Notes under the pieces: model-generated
What the model saw: the letters and a program-made list of their open reading frames with translations, nothing else
Database searches by the model: none
Told to the model about the DNA's origin: nothing
Assembly (NCBI RefSeq): GCF_000813425.1
Contig: NZ_JWIB01000027.1
Coordinates: forward strand, 38,966-102,965
Reading direction: 5' to 3'
DNA length: 64,000 bases
From: Sporosarcina sp. ZBG7A
GTDB lineage: Bacteria; Bacillota; Bacilli; Bacillales_A; Planococcaceae
Program-made: the position numbers and the translations under genes
Shown here: positions 30,956-41,396 of the stretch, piece by piece
Numbering within the stretch: the first letter of the stretch is position 1
How the letters are laid out: every line of letters starts with the position of its first letter

Positions 30956-32352
30956 GATCGTTTCCACCGAACACCTTGTGCAGTATCTTCTAACAGGATG
31001 CCCTGATCTTTCAATTCATCACGGATTGCATCTGCACGAGCGAAGTCACGATTTTCGCGCGCTTCTAAACGTTCCTCAATCAACTGATCGATCGCTTCAT
31101 CATGCAATTCATCTTTCTCCTTGAACGGCAACCCAAGAACACCCATCAACTGATTGAATGTATTCAAAAATGCTTCCAGCACTACTTTTTCGGTATTCTT
31201 TTCGAGTAGATATACGTTCGCTAAGCTCGCAAGTTCAAAAACCACTGCAACACCATTAGCCGTATTGAAGTCGTCGTCCATCGCTTCTTCAAAAGCAGCC
31301 TGCTGCTCTTGGATTTTATGGAGCCAAATGTCATGCTGGTCCCCATTATCCGCAGATACGTCTAAACGGTGTTCAACATTTTGATAGGCAGTTCGTATAC
31401 GATCCAATCCATTCGATGCACTCTCTACTAAATCCTGAGAGAAGTTAACTGGAGAACGGTAGTGAACGGAAAGCATGAAGAATCGCAGCACTTGCGGGTC
31501 AATCTGTTGAATGATGTCGTGAACTGTTACAAAATTCCCAAGTGATTTAGACATTTTTTCATTATCAATATTTATATAGCCGTTGTGCATCCAATAGCGT
31601 GCAAACGTTTTGCCTGTCAGTGCTTCTGATTGGGCGATTTCGTTTTCGTGATGAGGGAACGTCAAGTCTTGCCCACCAGCGTGAATATCAATCGTATCAC
31701 CGAGAAGCTGTCTTGCCATTACCGAACACTCGATATGCCAGCCTGGACGGCCTTCTCCCCAAGGGCTGCTCCATGAAATCTCACCAGGTTTTGCGGATTT
31801 CCATAAGACAAAGTCAAGAGCATCCTGTTTGCGTTCACTCGCTTGAATACGAGCACCGACTTTTAATTCGTCAATCGACTGATGCGATAACTTTCCATAT
31901 CCATCAAACTTTCGAGTACGGAAATAGACGTCTCCTTCTGACTCATACGCATATTCTTTTTCGATTAATAACGAAATGAAGTCAATTACATCTTGGATGT
32001 GATCGGTTACTCGGGGGTGCATATCCGCTTTCTTACAACCCAGTGCGCCCACATCTTCAAAATACGCTTGGATAAATCGTTCAGTTAACTCCGGTACTTC
32101 TTCACCAAGCTCATTTGCCGCTTTAATAATTTTGTCGTCCACATCTGTAAAATTAGAGACGAACTTCACGTTATAACCTCGATATTCCAAATACCTGCGG
32201 ACCGTATCAAAGGCGATGACCGGACGGGCATTCCCGATATGAATGTAGTTGTAGACAGTCGGACCACACACGTACATTTTCACTTCTCCTTCAGTGATTG
32301 GAACAAACGGTTCTTTCTTACGTGTCAACGTATTGTATAGTTGGATTGTCAT
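30952..32352 (-). CDS. cysS: Cysteinyl-tRNA synthetase
   Basis: 466 residues, a class I synthetase. The ATP-binding motifs are YIHIGNARP (HIGH-type, about residues 36-44) and KMSKSLGN (KMSKS, about 265-272). The zinc-binding Cys28 in CGPTVYN and the WHIECSVM segment select cysteine. It charges tRNA-Cys. The start overlaps cysE by four bases; the operon is headed by a Cys-type T-box leader that senses the product of this enzyme. Confidence 0.97.
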   Translation of the reverse strand: MTIQLYNTLTRKKEPFVPITEGEVKMYVCGPTVYNYIHIGNARPVIAFDTVRRYLEYRGYNVKFVSNFTDVDDKIIKAANELGEEVPELTERFIQAYFEDVGALGCKKADMHPRVTDHIQDVIDFISLLIEKEYAYESEGDVYFRTRKFDGYGKLSHQSIDELKVGARIQASERKQDALDFVLWKSAKPGEISWSSPWGEGRPGWHIECSVMARQLLGDTIDIHAGGQDLTFPHHENEIAQSEALTGKTFARYWMHNGYINIDNEKMSKSLGNFVTVHDIIQQIDPQVLRFFMLSVHYRSPVNFSQDLVESASNGLDRIRTAYQNVEHRLDVSADNGDQHDIWLHKIQEQQAAFEEAMDDDFNTANGVAVVFELASLANVYLLEKNTEKVVLEAFLNTFNQLMGVLGLPFKEKDELHDEAIDQLIEERLEARENRDFARADAIRDELKDQGILLEDTAQGVRWKRS

Positions 32353-33017
32353 CGGTCCTCATCCTTTTCATCACGAATTTGTTTTTCTATTTTCAATTCA
32401 ATTAGTTGCTGTTCTAATTGCGAAATCCTGTCTTCCATGGAGGAACACAATTCAGAGACAGGGTCAGGCAAATTATGATTCAGTCGATCTTTTACACGGA
32501 CGCCGTTGGAAATTACAACTTTCCCTGGAATCCCAACAACTGTCGATTCTGCTGGCACATCTTTTAACACGACAGAACCGGCTCCAACTTTACTGTTTTC
32601 ACCAATAATAATATTTCCAAGCACTTTAGCACCCGTAGCGACTAGAACTTTGTCATGGAGAGTCGGGTGTCTTTTCCCTTTTTCCTTACCTGTTCCACCT
32701 AACGTGACACCTTGATAGATAGTGACATCATCGCCTATTTCACATGTTTCACCAATCACAATGCCCATACCATGGTCGATGAATAATCTTTTCCCGATCT
32801 TAGCCCCAGGGTGGATTTCAATCCCCGTAAAGAAGCGGCTCATTTGGGAAAGCACCCTGGCTGCGAAGTGCATATTCCTTTTAAACAGAGCATGTGCGAT
32901 ACGATGTGACCATATGGCATGTAATCCTGAGTAGGTCAGCACGACCTCGATCGTACTCCGAGCAGCGGGGTCTTGATCAAAGATGCAACGAATGTCTTCT
33001 TTCATTCTGGAAAACAT
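32349..33017 (-). CDS. cysE: Serine O-acetyltransferase
   Basis: 222 residues. An N-terminal helical domain ([15 protein letters not shown]) is followed by the left-handed beta-helix of hexapeptide repeats ([42 protein letters not shown]), with the catalytic His in DHGMG and Asp near DQDPAA. It makes O-acetylserine, the first step of cysteine synthesis. It is the first gene after the T-box leader and overlaps cysS by four bases. Confidence 0.97.
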   Translation of the reverse strand: MFSRMKEDIRCIFDQDPAARSTIEVVLTYSGLHAIWSHRIAHALFKRNMHFAARVLSQMSRFFTGIEIHPGAKIGKRLFIDHGMGIVIGETCEIGDDVTIYQGVTLGGTGKEKGKRHPTLHDKVLVATGAKVLGNIIIGENSKVGAGSVVLKDVPAESTVVGIPGKVVISNGVRVKDRLNHNLPDPVSELCSSMEDRISQLEQQLIELKIEKQIRDEKDEDR

Positions 33018-33036
33018 ATCGGTCCCCCTTTTCTGT

Positions 33037-33310
33037 AAAAAAAAATACGCCCCTGTCTAATGACAGAGACGCAGATATTGCGTGGTTCCACTCTTTTTTT
33101 GAAAAGGAACAGGTAACTTCCTTTTCACTCGACGTCTGTAACGCAGACGATACGTCCGGCTTACTGAATTTCAGCCTGGCGCTCAAAGGTGCATTTCTGT
33201 AAAACGGATGACCCAGATCTCTTTCAGCCAATGGAGATCTTCTCTGAAGGGTGTGTTTTACATACTTCTCCTCTTCAACGCTTTATTTATAATCGATACG
33301 TTCTTAGATT
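33037..33310 (-). promoter_or_regulatory. T-box riboswitch (cysteine-specific) with terminator
   Basis: The minus strand shows the T-box sequence AGAGTGGAACCACG (33081-33094) and an intrinsic terminator GCGTCTCTGTC/GACAGGGGCGT with nine T (33037-33072). Near the end of stem I, GAAATGCACC places a UGC cysteine codon at 33191-33193 as the likely specifier. The TGGA of the T-box bulge complements the UCCA end of tRNA-Cys. Uncharged tRNA-Cys would open the antiterminator and switch on cysE-cysS and the genes behind them. Confidence 0.9.
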
Positions 33311-33316
33311 ACTCTT

Positions 33317-33344
33317 ATTGTACACGGCAGTTTCCGCTTGTCAA
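33317..33344 (-). promoter_or_regulatory. Promoter of the cysE-cysS T-box transcript
   Basis: Minus strand TTGACA, 16-base spacer, TACAAT, just after the gltX stop, driving the T-box leader. Confidence 0.75.
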
Positions 33345-33351
33345 CAAAGGC

Positions 33352-34812
33352 TTACTGAACAAACTTCTCAACGCGTGCAAGTGTCTTTTCCAAACCAAGC
33401 AATGCAATCGATTCCGGCAATTCGGGACCGTGTGCTTGACCAGTTGCGACTACACGAATTGGCATGAACAAGTTTTTCCCTTTATGGCCCGTTTCTTTTT
33501 GCACCGCTTTGATCGCCCCTTTGATCGATGGAGCATCGAATGTCTCAAGGTTCTCAAGCTGTTGCTTGAAAGAGGCCATCACTTCAGGAATTTGTTCCCC
33601 AGCCAAGATTTCTTTTGATTGTTCATCATACTCAACTGCGTCACTAAAGAATTGGGCAGAAAGCTCAACAATTTCAGCACCGTAACTTAACTGGCTATGA
33701 TAAAGTGCGATTAAGTCATGAATCCATGCACTTTCTTCCGCTGTCATCTCTTCACTTACACGGCCCGCTTTCACTAGGTGCGGCAAAGTCAACGCCACGA
33801 CTTCGTCAAGGCTTAGCTTTTTAATATATTGGTTATTCATCCACGTCAGTTTCTGCTTATCGAACATAGAAGGTGATTTCGATAGACGGCTCTCATCAAA
33901 CTGTTCGATGAGCTCCTCTTTCGTGAACAACTCTTCTTCTCCAACAGGAGACCATCCAAGTAGCGCAAAGAAATTGAACATCGCTTCCGGTAAGAATCCA
34001 AGATCTTTATATTGAGAAATGAATTGAATAATGGACTCATCACGCTTGGACAACTTTTTGCGATCTTCATTGACGATGAGCGTCATATGCCCATAACGTG
34101 GTGCTTCCCATCCAAATGTATCAAATACCATGAGCTGTTTTGGCGTATTCGTCAAATGCTCTTCTCCGCGGAAAACGTGAGACATTTTCATCATATAGTC
34201 GTCAATGACAACTGCGAAGTTATACGTCGGAATACCGGTCGCTTTCACAAGTACCCAGTCGCCAATGTCCTTGGATTCGAATTGGACACTACCACGAACA
34301 AGGTCATCGATTGTGTACGTTACGTTTTCAGGAACACGCATACGAATTGTATAAGGCATACCCGCTGCTTCTTTTTGCACAACTTCTTCTGCGCTCAAAT
34401 GACGACAAGTTCCTTTGTACATAGGTGCTGCAATACCTGAAGCTTTTTGTTTTTCTCGTTCTTCCTCAAGTTCCTCAGTTGTACAGAAACATTTATAAGC
34501 CGCACCCTTTTCAAGCATCTCTTCTGAATACTTCTTATACGTATCCAGACGTTCCATTTGACGATAGGGACTATACGGTCCACCGATATCAACAGACTCG
34601 TCGTGCTCGATTCCGAGCCACTTCAAATTTTCAAGCTGTGACAATTCCCCAGCTTCAATATTGCGAACCGTGTCAGTATCCTCAATCCGTACTATGAATT
34701 TCCCGCCGTGATGGCGAGCGAACAAGTAGTTGAATAATGCGGTACGAGCTCCTCCGATATGTAAATGGCCTGTCGGGCTCGGCGCATAGCGCACACGTAC
34801 TTCTGCTGTCAT
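33352..34812 (-). CDS. gltX: Glutamyl-tRNA synthetase
   Basis: 486 residues, a class I synthetase. Motifs are [15 protein letters not shown] (HIGH-type, about residues 10-24) and KLSKRDE (KMSKS-type, about 252-258). A cysteine cluster (CFCTTEE...CRH) lies in the zinc-binding position, about residues 106-135. In Bacillales this enzyme charges both tRNA-Glu and tRNA-Gln, with later amidation. It is followed directly by the promoter of the cysE operon. Its own promoter was not clear in the 65 bases upstream. Confidence 0.97.
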   Translation of the reverse strand: MTAEVRVRYAPSPTGHLHIGGARTALFNYLFARHHGGKFIVRIEDTDTVRNIEAGELSQLENLKWLGIEHDESVDIGGPYSPYRQMERLDTYKKYSEEMLEKGAAYKCFCTTEELEEEREKQKASGIAAPMYKGTCRHLSAEEVVQKEAAGMPYTIRMRVPENVTYTIDDLVRGSVQFESKDIGDWVLVKATGIPTYNFAVVIDDYMMKMSHVFRGEEHLTNTPKQLMVFDTFGWEAPRYGHMTLIVNEDRKKLSKRDESIIQFISQYKDLGFLPEAMFNFFALLGWSPVGEEELFTKEELIEQFDESRLSKSPSMFDKQKLTWMNNQYIKKLSLDEVVALTLPHLVKAGRVSEEMTAEESAWIHDLIALYHSQLSYGAEIVELSAQFFSDAVEYDEQSKEILAGEQIPEVMASFKQQLENLETFDAPSIKGAIKAVQKETGHKGKNLFMPIRVVATGQAHGPELPESIALLGLEKTLARVEKFVQ

Positions 34813-34877
34813 GACTAGACATCTCCGTTCTGTTAGTTCAAATAATAATTACTTGTATAGACTAGTTTACCAAAAAC

Positions 34878-35354
34878 TTAAGCTTTCACCAAAAGAATCG
34901 CCGCAAGAGATGCAATTCCTTCTTCTCTTCCGACAAACCCTAATTTTTCTGTTGTAGTCGCTTTGACATTCACTTGACTAGGATCTGCATGCAGTAAAGA
35001 GGCTACGCGGTTTTTGATGGTTTCAATATGCGGAGCCATTTTAGGTTGCTGTGCCATGATTGTACAATCCACGTTACCTAGCGTATAACCTTCTTCTTCT
35101 ACCAACTTCCAGACTTCTTGAAGTAGAACTGCTGAATCAGCATCTTTAAAAGCGGCATCTGTATCTGGAAAGTGATGACCAATATCCCCTTTACCAATCG
35201 CTCCTAGTGCTGCATCTGTAATGGTGTGCAATAGGACATCTGCGTCTGAGTGACCGATTAACCCTTTAGTATGGGGAATTGTAACCCCACCGATAATCAG
35301 TGGGCGCCCCTCTGCAAATTCATGTACGTCAAAACCTTGTCCAATTCGTATCAT
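34878..35354 (-). CDS. ispF: 2-C-methyl-D-erythritol 2,4-cyclodiphosphate synthase
   Basis: 158 residues. Zinc ligands are visible as Asp8 and His10 in GFDVHEF and His42 around [12 protein letters not shown]; the fold forms a trimer. It catalyses the fifth step of the non-mevalonate (MEP) isoprenoid pathway. The ATG overlaps the ispD stop by one base (TAATG), so the two pathway enzymes are coupled. Confidence 0.97.
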   Translation of the reverse strand: MIRIGQGFDVHEFAEGRPLIIGGVTIPHTKGLIGHSDADVLLHTITDAALGAIGKGDIGHHFPDTDAAFKDADSAVLLQEVWKLVEEEGYTLGNVDCTIMAQQPKMAPHIETIKNRVASLLHADPSQVNVKATTTEKLGFVGREEGIASLAAILLVKA

Positions 35355-36046
35355 TATACCGTCTCCTCAAGCCTTTTTTTCAACAAGTATCCACCATAAG
35401 CAAGATCCTCTGGTGTCGTCATTTTAATATTATCGTACGTACTTTCAACGATGCGAACTTCATAGCCTGCATGCTCTGCAAGCATCGCTTCGTCTGTCCC
35501 TAAAAAGCTTTCTTGTTCAGCTTTTTGAGAAGCGTCTTTCAAAACTTCATAACGAAACGCTTGTGGAGTTTGAATGACCCATAAGCGTTCGCGATCTGCC
35601 GTTTCTTCAATTACGCCATTATTCACATACTTCATCGTATCTTTCGCCTTCACGCCAGCTACCGCGCCTCCATGCCGTGATGCACTAATCACAAGTTCAT
35701 GGATGACATCTTGTTTGATGAAAGGACGAGCCGCATCATGAACGAGGACAATCCCATCGTTTTGATGGGATGTAAGACATGCTTTTACGCTATGTTGACG
35801 TTCGGTTCCGCCTTCAGGCAACGCACTTATTTTTGTTATTTGCTCTTGCTGGATTATCGTTTCAATTGTGGCGCGTTCAGTTTCTTTCACCGCTAAAATG
35901 ATTCCTGTACACCAAGGATCCTGCTGAAACACCGCCAACGTGTGAGCCAAAATCGTTTTCCCTTCAAGTTCAAGGAAAAGTTTGTTATGCCCTGCTCCCA
36001 TCCGCGTTCCACTTCCGGCAGCAGGCATCATTACAGTATAGTCCAT
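35354..36046 (-). CDS. ispD: 2-C-methyl-D-erythritol 4-phosphate cytidylyltransferase
   Basis: 230 residues from the second of two adjacent ATGs (36044-36046), five bases after AAGGAG; the first, at 36049, is also possible. The nucleotide-binding loop [15 protein letters not shown] is at residues about 8-22, and VHDAARPFI marks the family. It makes CDP-methylerythritol in the MEP pathway. It is 26 bases after yacL. Confidence 0.96.
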   Translation of the reverse strand: MDYTVMMPAAGSGTRMGAGHNKLFLELEGKTILAHTLAVFQQDPWCTGIILAVKETERATIETIIQQEQITKISALPEGGTERQHSVKACLTSHQNDGIVLVHDAARPFIKQDVIHELVISASRHGGAVAGVKAKDTMKYVNNGVIEETADRERLWVIQTPQAFRYEVLKDASQKAEQESFLGTDEAMLAEHAGYEVRIVESTYDNIKMTTPEDLAYGGYLLKKRLEETV

Positions 36047-36072
36047 CATGACTCCTTTCTACTGGTCGTTGT

Positions 36073-37173
36073 TCAGTAAGATTTGGTTTGTTTACCATTT
36101 TTAGGTTTTGCAAAGATCATGCGACCTGCTGAAGTTTGCAACACACTCGTAACCACAACTTCTATTGCATTTCCAATAAAGTTCCGTCCATCTTCAATTA
36201 CAATCATTGTACCGTCATCTAAGTAAGCAACGCCTTGATTGTGTTCTTTCCCGTCTTTAATGACGACTACGTGCATTTCTTCACCGGGAATTACAACAGG
36301 TTTAACAGCATTCGCAAGGTCATTAATATTCAACACAGATACTCCGTGTAAATCTGCAACTTTATTCAAGTTGAAATCGTTTGTCACGACGAGTCCATTC
36401 ATTTTTTTAGCAAGCTTCACTAATTTTAAATCGACTTCAGCTACATTCGGGAAGTCTTCATCCGTAATCAGGATTTTCTTGCCATCCCCTTCTTGCAAAC
36501 GGCGAAGCACATCCAAACCACGTCTTCCTTTTGTCCGCTTCAGCGTATCCGCAGAATCGGCAATGTGCTGAAGCTCAGTTAAGACAAACTGAGATACGAC
36601 CAATACACCTTCCAAGAATCCTGTGTCAACAATATCTGCAATGCGTCCGTCGATGATGACACTTGTATCAAGCACCTTGTAAACTGGATCTGTAGAAACG
36701 CCTGCTTCGGTTTCAGTTTCTTTTTTTCTTCCAACATTGCGTATCGAGAAAATTGCCGTCAAAAATTCATCTCGTTTTTTAAACCCGACTTGAAATCCTA
36801 AATACCCGAACAGTGCTGATAATAGGATAGGAAGCACTGATGTCACAACCGGAATTTGGATATTACTTAAACCCCAACCTGCCAAAAATGCGACGAACAA
36901 ACCGATAATCAGACCGATTGAACCAAATAGTAAATCCAGAATCGGTGCTTTCATGAGTAGATCTTCTAACCACTTTATAAAATTGACAATCGGATCTGTC
37001 AAAAATGTGCTGAACACAAAGAGGAATAGTGCTCCTAAAATGGCTGCGACATATGGGTTATTAATGAACGGGGTTGCTGTGAAAGAAGATAATTGGAATA
37101 AGTACGGAAGAAACAATACACCAAGTGTTCCACCAACCAATAAGAACATAATTTGCACAACTCTTTTCAGCAT
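36073..37173 (-). CDS. yacL: Membrane-anchored PIN/TRAM domain protein (YacL family)
   Basis: 366 residues from the ATG at 37171-37173, eight bases after GGAGG; a GTG three codons upstream lies in the Shine-Dalgarno. About four membrane segments fill residues 1-125. They are followed by a PIN nuclease-like domain (VLDTSVIIDGRIADI, about 150-165, with further acidic residues in TNDFNLN) and a C-terminal TRAM RNA-binding domain (EMHVVVIKDGKEHNQG). This suggests an RNase at the membrane, but its substrate is unknown. It follows radA directly. Confidence 0.9.
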   Translation of the reverse strand: MLKRVVQIMFLLVGGTLGVLFLPYLFQLSSFTATPFINNPYVAAILGALFLFVFSTFLTDPIVNFIKWLEDLLMKAPILDLLFGSIGLIIGLFVAFLAGWGLSNIQIPVVTSVLPILLSALFGYLGFQVGFKKRDEFLTAIFSIRNVGRKKETETEAGVSTDPVYKVLDTSVIIDGRIADIVDTGFLEGVLVVSQFVLTELQHIADSADTLKRTKGRRGLDVLRRLQEGDGKKILITDEDFPNVAEVDLKLVKLAKKMNGLVVTNDFNLNKVADLHGVSVLNINDLANAVKPVVIPGEEMHVVVIKDGKEHNQGVAYLDDGTMIVIEDGRNFIGNAIEVVVTSVLQTSAGRMIFAKPKNGKQTKSY

Positions 37174-37199
37174 TCGATCCACCTCCTTTTAGTAGTCCT

Positions 37200-37228
37200 A
37201 TTATACATGTATTCCCTATTGATTGCTT
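37200..37228 (-). promoter_or_regulatory. Possible promoter of yacL-ispD-ispF
   Basis: A perfect TATAAT on the minus strand, 27 bases before yacL and downstream of the radA terminator. The -35 region is a poor match (AAGCAA at 17 bases), so the assignment rests on the -10 and the need for a new start after the terminator. Confidence 0.4.
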
Positions 37229-37237
37229 TCTTGAACA

Positions 37238-37278
37238 TCAAAAACAAGGAATCCTGAACCTATAGTACAGGACTCCTG
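37238..37278 (-). terminator. Terminator after radA
   Basis: Minus strand CAGGAGTCCTG and CAGGATTCCTTG pair over 11 positions with one bulge and are followed by TTTTT. It ends the ctsR-clpC-radA unit. Confidence 0.7.
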
Positions 37279-37307
37279 AAAACGCACAAAGTTCCTATCT
37301 TTCTTTA

Positions 37308-38681
37308 TCACTGTGGCAAACAAAGATCGAGTGCATCCCGCACAGTTTCAACTCCAACGACTTGAATACCTTCTGGATAGTCCCATCCGCCGATGTTAGA
37401 GGCAGGAATGACCGCTCGTTCAAATCCAAGCTTCGCTGCTTCCCCAACCCGTTGTTCAATTCTGGAAACCCTTCGAACTTCACCCGTCAGTCCTACTTCT
37501 CCCATATAACAGTCCGAAGCCCGTACTGCGACGTCACGATAGCTGGAAACAATACTCATCAGGACAGCAAGGTCAATCGCAGGTTCGTCGAGTTTCACTC
37601 CACCCGCCACTTTAATATACGCATCCTGAGCTTGTAATAGCATTCCCATCCGTTTTTCCAATACCGCCATCAATAGTGATACTCGATTTTGGTCTAGTCC
37701 TGTCGCCATCCGCTTTGGATAATTAAAGCTAGATGGGGTAACAAGTGCCTGAATCTCCACAAGAATAGGGCGTGTCCCTTCCATTGAGGCAACAATTGTT
37801 GACCCCGCACCACCTTGAGAACGTTCCTGTATGAACATTTCCGATGGATTCAAAACTTCTTTCAAACCGGCTTGCAGCATTTCAAAAATCGCTATTTCAT
37901 TTGTTGAACCGAAACGGTTTTTCACACTGCGCAAAATTCGGTATGTATGATGCCGCTCCCCTTCAAAATAAAGGACGGTATCCACCATGTGTTCCAGCAA
38001 ACGCGGACCTGCGATTTGTCCATCCTTAGTGACATGTCCAACTAGGAAAATCGCGATACCTTGTGTCTTTGCTATTTTCATTAACTCCGCTGTACATTCC
38101 CTTACCTGCGATACACTTCCTGGAGCTGAGGCGACTTCCGGGTGGTGGATAGTTTGGATAGAATCCACAATGACAAACTTCGGCTTAACATTATCAATCG
38201 TATCGTGAATAAGCGCAAGATCCGTTTCTGCGTAAATATATAGTTCATCAGACAACACACCTAGACGTTGTGCACGAAGCTTAGTTTGCCGAATCGACTC
38301 TTCCCCTGAAATGTATAATACGCGCTCCTGTTGGTTCGCTAAAAGCGCTGACACTTGAAGCAACAATGTGGACTTCCCAATCCCCGGATCCCCACCAATC
38401 AAAACAAGCGATCCTGGAACAATCCCACCACCTAGTACACGATTCAATTCTTCCATTTCTGTACGGATTCTTGGCTCATCCTCTATCGCGACGGCATTGA
38501 TAGGCATCGCTTTCTGCTTCACAGCGTCGGAATGTTGAAATGCCCCACGAGGTCCTTTTTGTACAATCTCCGTCTCTTCATCCATCGTGTTCCATTCACC
38601 GCACCCTGGACACCTTCCCATCCACTTCGGCGACTCATATCCGCATGATTTGCAAACGAATTTCGTTTTCTTTTTCGCCAT
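37308..38681 (-). CDS. radA: DNA repair protein RadA
   Basis: 457 residues from the ATG at 38679-38681, six bases after GGAGG; an ATG two codons earlier overlaps the ribosome-binding site. A zinc finger uses Cys10, Cys13, Cys24 and Cys27. It is followed by a RecA-like ATPase with Walker [10 protein letters not shown] (97-105), the RadA-specific KNRFGS motif near residue 250 and a Lon-protease-like C-terminal domain. RadA promotes branch migration in recombination. It is the last gene of the clpC operon here; disA, usually next, is absent. Confidence 0.96.
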   Translation of the reverse strand: MAKKKTKFVCKSCGYESPKWMGRCPGCGEWNTMDEETEIVQKGPRGAFQHSDAVKQKAMPINAVAIEDEPRIRTEMEELNRVLGGGIVPGSLVLIGGDPGIGKSTLLLQVSALLANQQERVLYISGEESIRQTKLRAQRLGVLSDELYIYAETDLALIHDTIDNVKPKFVIVDSIQTIHHPEVASAPGSVSQVRECTAELMKIAKTQGIAIFLVGHVTKDGQIAGPRLLEHMVDTVLYFEGERHHTYRILRSVKNRFGSTNEIAIFEMLQAGLKEVLNPSEMFIQERSQGGAGSTIVASMEGTRPILVEIQALVTPSSFNYPKRMATGLDQNRVSLLMAVLEKRMGMLLQAQDAYIKVAGGVKLDEPAIDLAVLMSIVSSYRDVAVRASDCYMGEVGLTGEVRRVSRIEQRVGEAAKLGFERAVIPASNIGGWDYPEGIQVVGVETVRDALDLCLPQ

Positions 38682-38763
38682 ATGCATCCTCCAAACGACG
38701 AAGAGGACAGCCCCTCCCTTTTTTTATTACTAGGGATGAACTATCCTATTCCTCTACCTCTTA

Positions 38764-41211
38764 TTAATTTTCCACCATTTCTTCTTGTTGCGTTTCTACC
38801 GTGAAGTTACTGTCTACATAGTCGACCGTCACTTTTCTTCCTGCGAGTGCGGTTCCTTTCAGTAGCTCCTCTGAGAGGCGGTCTTCCACATGCTTTTGAA
38901 GTGCACGACGAAGTGGACGTGCTCCGTATTCAGGATCATATCCTTCATCCGCAATCTTCAACTTCGCTTCTTGAGTTAACACAAGTTCGATATCTTGTTC
39001 AGCAAGACGTTTGCTCAATTCGTCTGCCATCAACGAAACAATCTCTTGCAACTGTTCTTTTTCAAGTGAATGGAAGACAATCATTTCATCTACACGGTTA
39101 AGGAATTCGGGACGGAATGCTTTTTTAAGCTCTTCCAACATCTTTTTCTTCATGTCTTCGTAATCTTGCTCACCATCTTGAAGATTAAATCCGACATATT
39201 TGTTCTTCCTCAACTCCTGTGCACCGACGTTAGACGTCATAATGATCACGGTGTTCCGGAAATCGACTGTACGTCCTTTGGAATCTGTTAAGCGACCATC
39301 TTCAAGCACTTGTAAGAGGATGTTGAATACATCTGGATGCGCTTTTTCAATTTCATCAAGCAAAATAACGGAATATGGTTTGCGACGTACTTTTTCTGTT
39401 AACTGTCCGCCTTCTTCATATCCAACGTATCCCGGAGGTGAACCGACTAAACGGGATGTTGTATGTTTTTCCATGTACTCGGACATGTCGATCCGAATCA
39501 TCGAGTCTTCATCGCCAAACATTGTTTCGGCGAGCGCTCTTGCTAGCTCTGTTTTACCGACGCCAGTAGGTCCAAGGAAGATGAACGAACCAATCGGACG
39601 TTTCGGATCTTTCAACCCTGCGCGTGCACGACGTATTGCCCGGGAAATAGCCGCGACTGCTTCTTTTTGACCAATCACACGCTTATGCAACTCTTCCTCC
39701 ATGTTCAACAGCTTCGCAGATTCCGTTTCAGCAATACGTGCAACTGGAATTCCTGTCCACATCGCCACTACTTCAGCTATGTCATTCACAGTGACTTCAG
39801 ATTCTGTTTTGCCTTGTTTTTCTTTCCATTCCGTTTTCGTTTTCTCGAGCTCTTCTTTCATCTTCTGCTCTTTATCACGATATGATGCAGCTTTTTCAAA
39901 CTCCTGGCTTTGAACTGCAGCATTCTTCTCAGAACGGATTGCTTCGAGCTTATTTTCAAGTTCTCTTAAGTTTGGTGGTGTTGTATAAGAACGTAAACGA
40001 ACTTTCGAACCTGCTTCGTCGATTAAATCGATTGCTTTGTCAGGCAAGAAGCGGTCTGAAATATAACGGTCAGACATTTTTGCTGCCGCTTCAATTGCTT
40101 CATTCGTAATTTTTACACGGTGGTGCGCTTCATAACGATCACGCAGTCCTGTAATAATTTGAACCGTCTCTTCAACGGATGGTTCATCCACTTGAATAGG
40201 CTGGAAACGACGCTCAAGAGCGGCATCTTTTTCAATGTACTTCCGGTACTCATCGAGTGTCGTTGCACCGATACATTGCAACTCACCACGAGCAAGTGAC
40301 GGTTTTAAAATGTTCGAAGCATCAATCGCGCCTTCTGCTCCACCAGCACCAATGAGTGTGTGCAACTCATCGATGAATAAAATGATGTTGCCCGCTTGGC
40401 GAATTTCTTCCATCACTTTCTTCATACGGTCTTCAAACTCTCCACGGTATTTAGTACCCGCAACGACAGTCCCCATATCTAACGTCATAACACGCTTATC
40501 GCGCAGGATTTCAGGGACTTCATTGTTAACGACTTGAAGTGCAAGCCCTTCAGCAATCGCCGTTTTACCAACACCTGGCTCACCGATTAGAACCGGATTG
40601 TTCTTCGTGCGACGCGCTAAGACTTCAATAACGCGTGTAATCTCTTTACCACGACCAATGACCGGATCGAGTGTCCCTTCGCGGGCAATTTCCGTTAGGT
40701 CACGTGCCAACCCATCTAATGTTGGAGTAGCCGCTGTTGCTGAAGCATTTTGACCACTTGCATTCGCAGTATCGTTACTTCCAAGGAGCTGCAATACTTG
40801 CTGACGTGCTTTGTTCAAACTAACACCTGCATTATTAAGAACACGTGCTGCCACTCCTTCTCCTTCGCGAATCAATGCTAGAAGAATATGTTCTGTCCCA
40901 ATATACGAGTGACCCAGTTTACGGGATTCATCTACAGAAAGCTCAATGACTTTCTTCGCTCGTGGTGTGTAGTGCACGATTGGTCCTACGTCTTTACTTC
41001 CCGTTCCAACGAGTGTTTCCACACCTGTTTCAATCGTCTCGAAGCTGACTCCAATTGCTTCCAATGCTTTTGCTGCAATGCCGCCACCTTCACGGATTAA
41101 ACCAAGTAGAATATGTTCTGTTCCAATTGCTTCGTGTTTCATACGAATGGCTTCTTCTTGAGCGAGTTGGAGTACTTTTTGTGCACGTTGTGTAAATCGA
41201 TTAAACATCAT
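38764..41211 (-). CDS. clpC: ATP-dependent Clp protease ATPase subunit ClpC
   Basis: 815 residues from the ATG at 41209-41211 ([14 protein letters not shown]); 23 further in-frame codons upstream are not family-like. Domain order: Clp N-domain (1-150), AAA+ module 1 with Walker A GEPGVGKT (210-217), a middle UVR-like coiled segment (about 420-460), and AAA+ module 2 with GPTGVGKT (about 545-555) and the ClpP loop region. It unfolds substrates marked by McsB arginine phosphorylation for ClpP. It has its own promoter with a CtsR operator. Confidence 0.97.
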   Translation of the reverse strand: MMFNRFTQRAQKVLQLAQEEAIRMKHEAIGTEHILLGLIREGGGIAAKALEAIGVSFETIETGVETLVGTGSKDVGPIVHYTPRAKKVIELSVDESRKLGHSYIGTEHILLALIREGEGVAARVLNNAGVSLNKARQQVLQLLGSNDTANASGQNASATAATPTLDGLARDLTEIAREGTLDPVIGRGKEITRVIEVLARRTKNNPVLIGEPGVGKTAIAEGLALQVVNNEVPEILRDKRVMTLDMGTVVAGTKYRGEFEDRMKKVMEEIRQAGNIILFIDELHTLIGAGGAEGAIDASNILKPSLARGELQCIGATTLDEYRKYIEKDAALERRFQPIQVDEPSVEETVQIITGLRDRYEAHHRVKITNEAIEAAAKMSDRYISDRFLPDKAIDLIDEAGSKVRLRSYTTPPNLRELENKLEAIRSEKNAAVQSQEFEKAASYRDKEQKMKEELEKTKTEWKEKQGKTESEVTVNDIAEVVAMWTGIPVARIAETESAKLLNMEEELHKRVIGQKEAVAAISRAIRRARAGLKDPKRPIGSFIFLGPTGVGKTELARALAETMFGDEDSMIRIDMSEYMEKHTTSRLVGSPPGYVGYEEGGQLTEKVRRKPYSVILLDEIEKAHPDVFNILLQVLEDGRLTDSKGRTVDFRNTVIIMTSNVGAQELRKNKYVGFNLQDGEQDYEDMKKKMLEELKKAFRPEFLNRVDEMIVFHSLEKEQLQEIVSLMADELSKRLAEQDIELVLTQEAKLKIADEGYDPEYGARPLRRALQKHVEDRLSEELLKGTALAGRKVTVDYVDSNFTVETQQEEMVEN

Positions 41212-41308
41212 TAACATTCCTCTCCTTCTGCAGAGAATAATTTTATTCGTACTACTTCTATCTATATTCTTCCGGACCATTAAACAATCGGTTTCCGGGT
41301 GAATTGAC

Positions 41309-41325
41309 TTTGACCATCTTTGACT
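41309..41325 (-). promoter_or_regulatory. CtsR operator in front of clpC
   Basis: Minus strand AGTCAAAGATGGTCAAA matches the CtsR heptad repeat RGTCAAANANRGTCAAA at every defined position. It starts directly after the -10 element of the clpC promoter, where bound repressor would block transcription. Confidence 0.9.
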
Positions 41326-41354
41326 ATTATATCGAATCGGTTACTAGGACGCAA
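41326..41354 (-). promoter_or_regulatory. Promoter of clpC
   Basis: Minus strand TTGCGT, 17-base spacer, TATAAT, in the gap between mcsB and clpC. It uses the same -35 hexamer as the ctsR promoter. Confidence 0.85.
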
Positions 41355-41396
41355 AAGAGACGCTCAAGACTGGCCTTTCATTTCATCATTTTCTGA

